Source of the DNA: Lithospermum erythrorhizon | Taxonomy: Eukaryota > Streptophyta > Magnoliopsida > Boraginales > Boraginaceae | DNA: 64,000 nt | NCBI GenBank assembly: GCA_019722365.1 | Contig: JADFUC010000432.1 | Location: 124,001 to 188,000, forward strand | Direction: 5' to 3' | In this document: positions 62,701 to 64,000 of the stretch, one piece after another | Position numbering within the stretch: the stretch's first letter is position 1 | Layout: every line of letters starts with the position of its first letter | Made by a program: the position numbers and the translations under genes | The notes under the pieces: model-generated | The model's input: the letters and a program-made list of their open reading frames with translations, nothing else | What the model was told of the DNA's origin: nothing | Databases searched by the model: none

Positions 62701-64000
62701 AGTATCTCTACATTAAATTCTCATTTGTGAATCCTTATTGCTATAGCCTGCAGTCTCACGTGGGTACTTGAGTGAATTGGAAGTCCATGATGAGCCTCTG
62801 ACGAATCTCATTGATTCTTTTGAGTGGTTTTTATCTATACTCTATAGTGAGCAATATTACACTATAATTTGAATTTATATGCAATTGCAGGTGAGATACA
62901 ATGTGAGCAGCCAAACAATTCATTGTACACTTTCACAGGCAATTTGATACTTCAAAAGCAAACATTGCCTCTCAGCCCGAATCAGATATTATTACGAGTA
63001 TGACAACAGTTCTCTCTCGTTCGACTTTTTTGTCACATTGTCAATAGTTTTTAACTTCATTTGTGCTTTTCTTTTTCCCTTTCATTTTCCATATCCAGTA
63101 TATCGATTGTGATTCAGGGTTATTACTAATCCGTGACAACTGATATATATATTGGTGAACTTGCATTTATTTATTGATTATTGATTAAATGCTCACAGGG
63201 ATGTAGTCTCCGAAACACAGAATATATTGTTGGGGCTGTTGTTTTTACAGGACATGAAACAAAGGTATATTAATTTTTTGTTCCATCAATTTGTTTTTTA
63301 TTTTCTTATGGTTATTTTTTTGTTAACAAGTTGATTACATGAAGTACTGAAATCCTTAGTTGTTTTGTTCATAAATTTAATTAAACACTGTTGGAGATCT
63401 GTTCGTTTGACTTTTTTACTTAAAGGAAGCCATGCAGTCCACCAAATGATCATCTTTCTGTTGTATTGCTGACGTATCCTTTGTTTATCTCTTTGTACCT
63501 TTGTAACCTTAGTCAAGAAACTATTTTTGAGTCATGATGAATTCATGAAAATCCACTTCCAAAGAAGTCGTTGAAAAGAAGCAGCAATTGATAATCATCT
63601 TTTACTGTTCTTTCTGCATGTACTCTTGGTGCCCATGAGCAGGTCTGGTATATAGCCACTCAGCTTCAATTTAACAATTGTTGCTGATGTCCTAAATTAT
63701 CTTAAATTTAGTATTCTTCCTTTATCGTAATACAACTTTCCAGTTCTTTGATTTTGCAGGTGACATATTGTCAATAAGAAACAATTGTACTTGGTTTGAC
63801 TCACAAGGGCTCTGATATAGCGGAGTTGCAGTTTAATCCTGGGAATAGATTCTACGGTATGTTATCTTTGCGTTAAACTTTTGATTTGTCTTTAGTAGGC
63901 TTCCATTTGACCATTTTGATTTGATGTACTACAGGTTGCTGCTTTGACTATGTTTACTCTTATCACTCTCTATTCACCAATAATTCCCATCTCTCTCTAT
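56774..64000 (+). CDS. ALA3: P4-ATPase phospholipid flippase, ALA3-type (5' part; runs off the window)
   Basis: Exons are 56774-56959, 58719-58784, 59665-59726, 60458-60539, 60732-60842, 61710-61787, 62172-62268, 62891-62997 and 63199-63264. Decayed or mis-sequenced exons follow at about 63528-63645 and 63759-63858, then 63935 to the window end. The protein starts with a Gly/Arg-rich leader, then [15 protein letters not shown] and CNDREGN as in ALA3, [17 protein letters not shown]1 ([13 protein letters not shown]), [20 protein letters not shown] (M2), [20 protein letters not shown], and the actuator motif [20 protein letters not shown]. Then come [29 protein letters not shown] and, last, [18 protein letters not shown] (M4, with the lipid-pathway PISL). 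ALA3 works with ALIS beta-subunits to flip lipids at the Golgi. The catalytic DKTGT lies beyond the window. Single-base losses break two exons. Confidence 0.9.
57035..57870. repeat. Diverged tandem repeat in ALA3 intron 1
   Basis: About six imperfect units of roughly 90-260 bases (most often 120-135) share GAGCTGTTTTAGGGTTTATT, GATGAGAAAT, TTAGAGTAGTTAGTTAGA, TTGCCTGATAATCTTC and TCAATAGTTTTTTCTTAAT. The TTAGGGTTTATT-type block starts near 57041, 57238, 57373, 57494, 57583 and 57843. It fills much of the 1.76 kb first intron. Confidence 0.75.
58856..59123 (+). mobile_element. Truncated TRIM in ALA3 intron 2
   Basis: TGGCATCAAAGCC (58915-58927) is a near match to the initiator-Met tRNA primer site, GAAGAGGGAGG (58996-59006) is a polypurine tract, and TGTTGGGGCTATCCCATATC (59008 on) starts a 3' LTR of about 116 bases. 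The 3' half of that LTR (CTAGCTTTAGG...GAGAG...CAGCAC) is repeated upstream of the primer site as a 5'-truncated left LTR. The internal part is only about 80 bases, which fits a TRIM. Confidence 0.7.

Noticed and set aside
62103..62771. Three overlapping plus-strand frames
   Set aside because: Read-through of ALA3 exon 62172-62268 into intron sequence.

Overview
This is nuclear DNA of a flowering plant, most likely a eudicot. It is AT-rich, the genes are split by GT-AG introns, and the recognisable proteins are plant-specific or plant-type: a type-B response regulator, an EDR2_C/DUF1336 protein, a bHLH79-type factor, a small chloroplast-type membrane protein and an ALA3-type lipid flippase. 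The transposons are typical of plants (CACTA, LTR elements, TRIMs, a Stowaway-like MITE). An asterid is possible, but the sequence alone does not settle it.

Layout. (1) 0.5-4.3 kb is a cluster of three dead gene copies: the N-terminal HAD half of a glycerol-3-phosphate acyltransferase, an intronless DEAH-box splicing helicase with the DEAH motif destroyed, and the C-terminal part of a BiP/HSP70 gene that still has an intron-like gap. (2) 4.9-7.3 kb, minus strand, is a response-regulator/GARP gene whose receiver has Glu in place of the phospho-acceptor Asp. (3) 7.3-12.8 kb is intergenic, with a Copia-like LTR remnant. (4) 12.8-16.8 kb, minus strand, is an EDR2-like DUF1336 gene with tandem repeats at its 5' end. 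(5) 20.1-35.5 kb is one decayed CACTA transposon carrying three nested LTR insertions: an inverted solo LTR with target duplication, an 8.4 kb non-coding LTR element, and a 2.4 kb LTR with target duplication. (6) 35.5-47 kb is gene-free, with microsatellites, a 1.1 kb TRIM-like element with perfect target duplication, a TRIM LTR relic, a 2.8 kb LTR element and a MITE. (7) 47.6-52.5 kb holds two intact genes: bHLH79-like (plus strand, 260 aa) and an SHW1-like protein (minus strand, 188 aa). (8) 56.8 kb to the end is the first part of an ALA3-type P4-ATPase, with a duplicated 5' leader, a minisatellite in intron 1 and a TRIM in intron 2.

The genes are independent single transcription units; there is no operon or functional cluster. 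No clearly new biological system was found. The most unusual items are the Asp-to-Glu receiver, the four-layer nested transposon, the repeats abutting two start codons, and a recurring pattern of single-base losses, several in homopolymers, that break conserved exons. That pattern points either to gene decay or to indel errors in the assembly.
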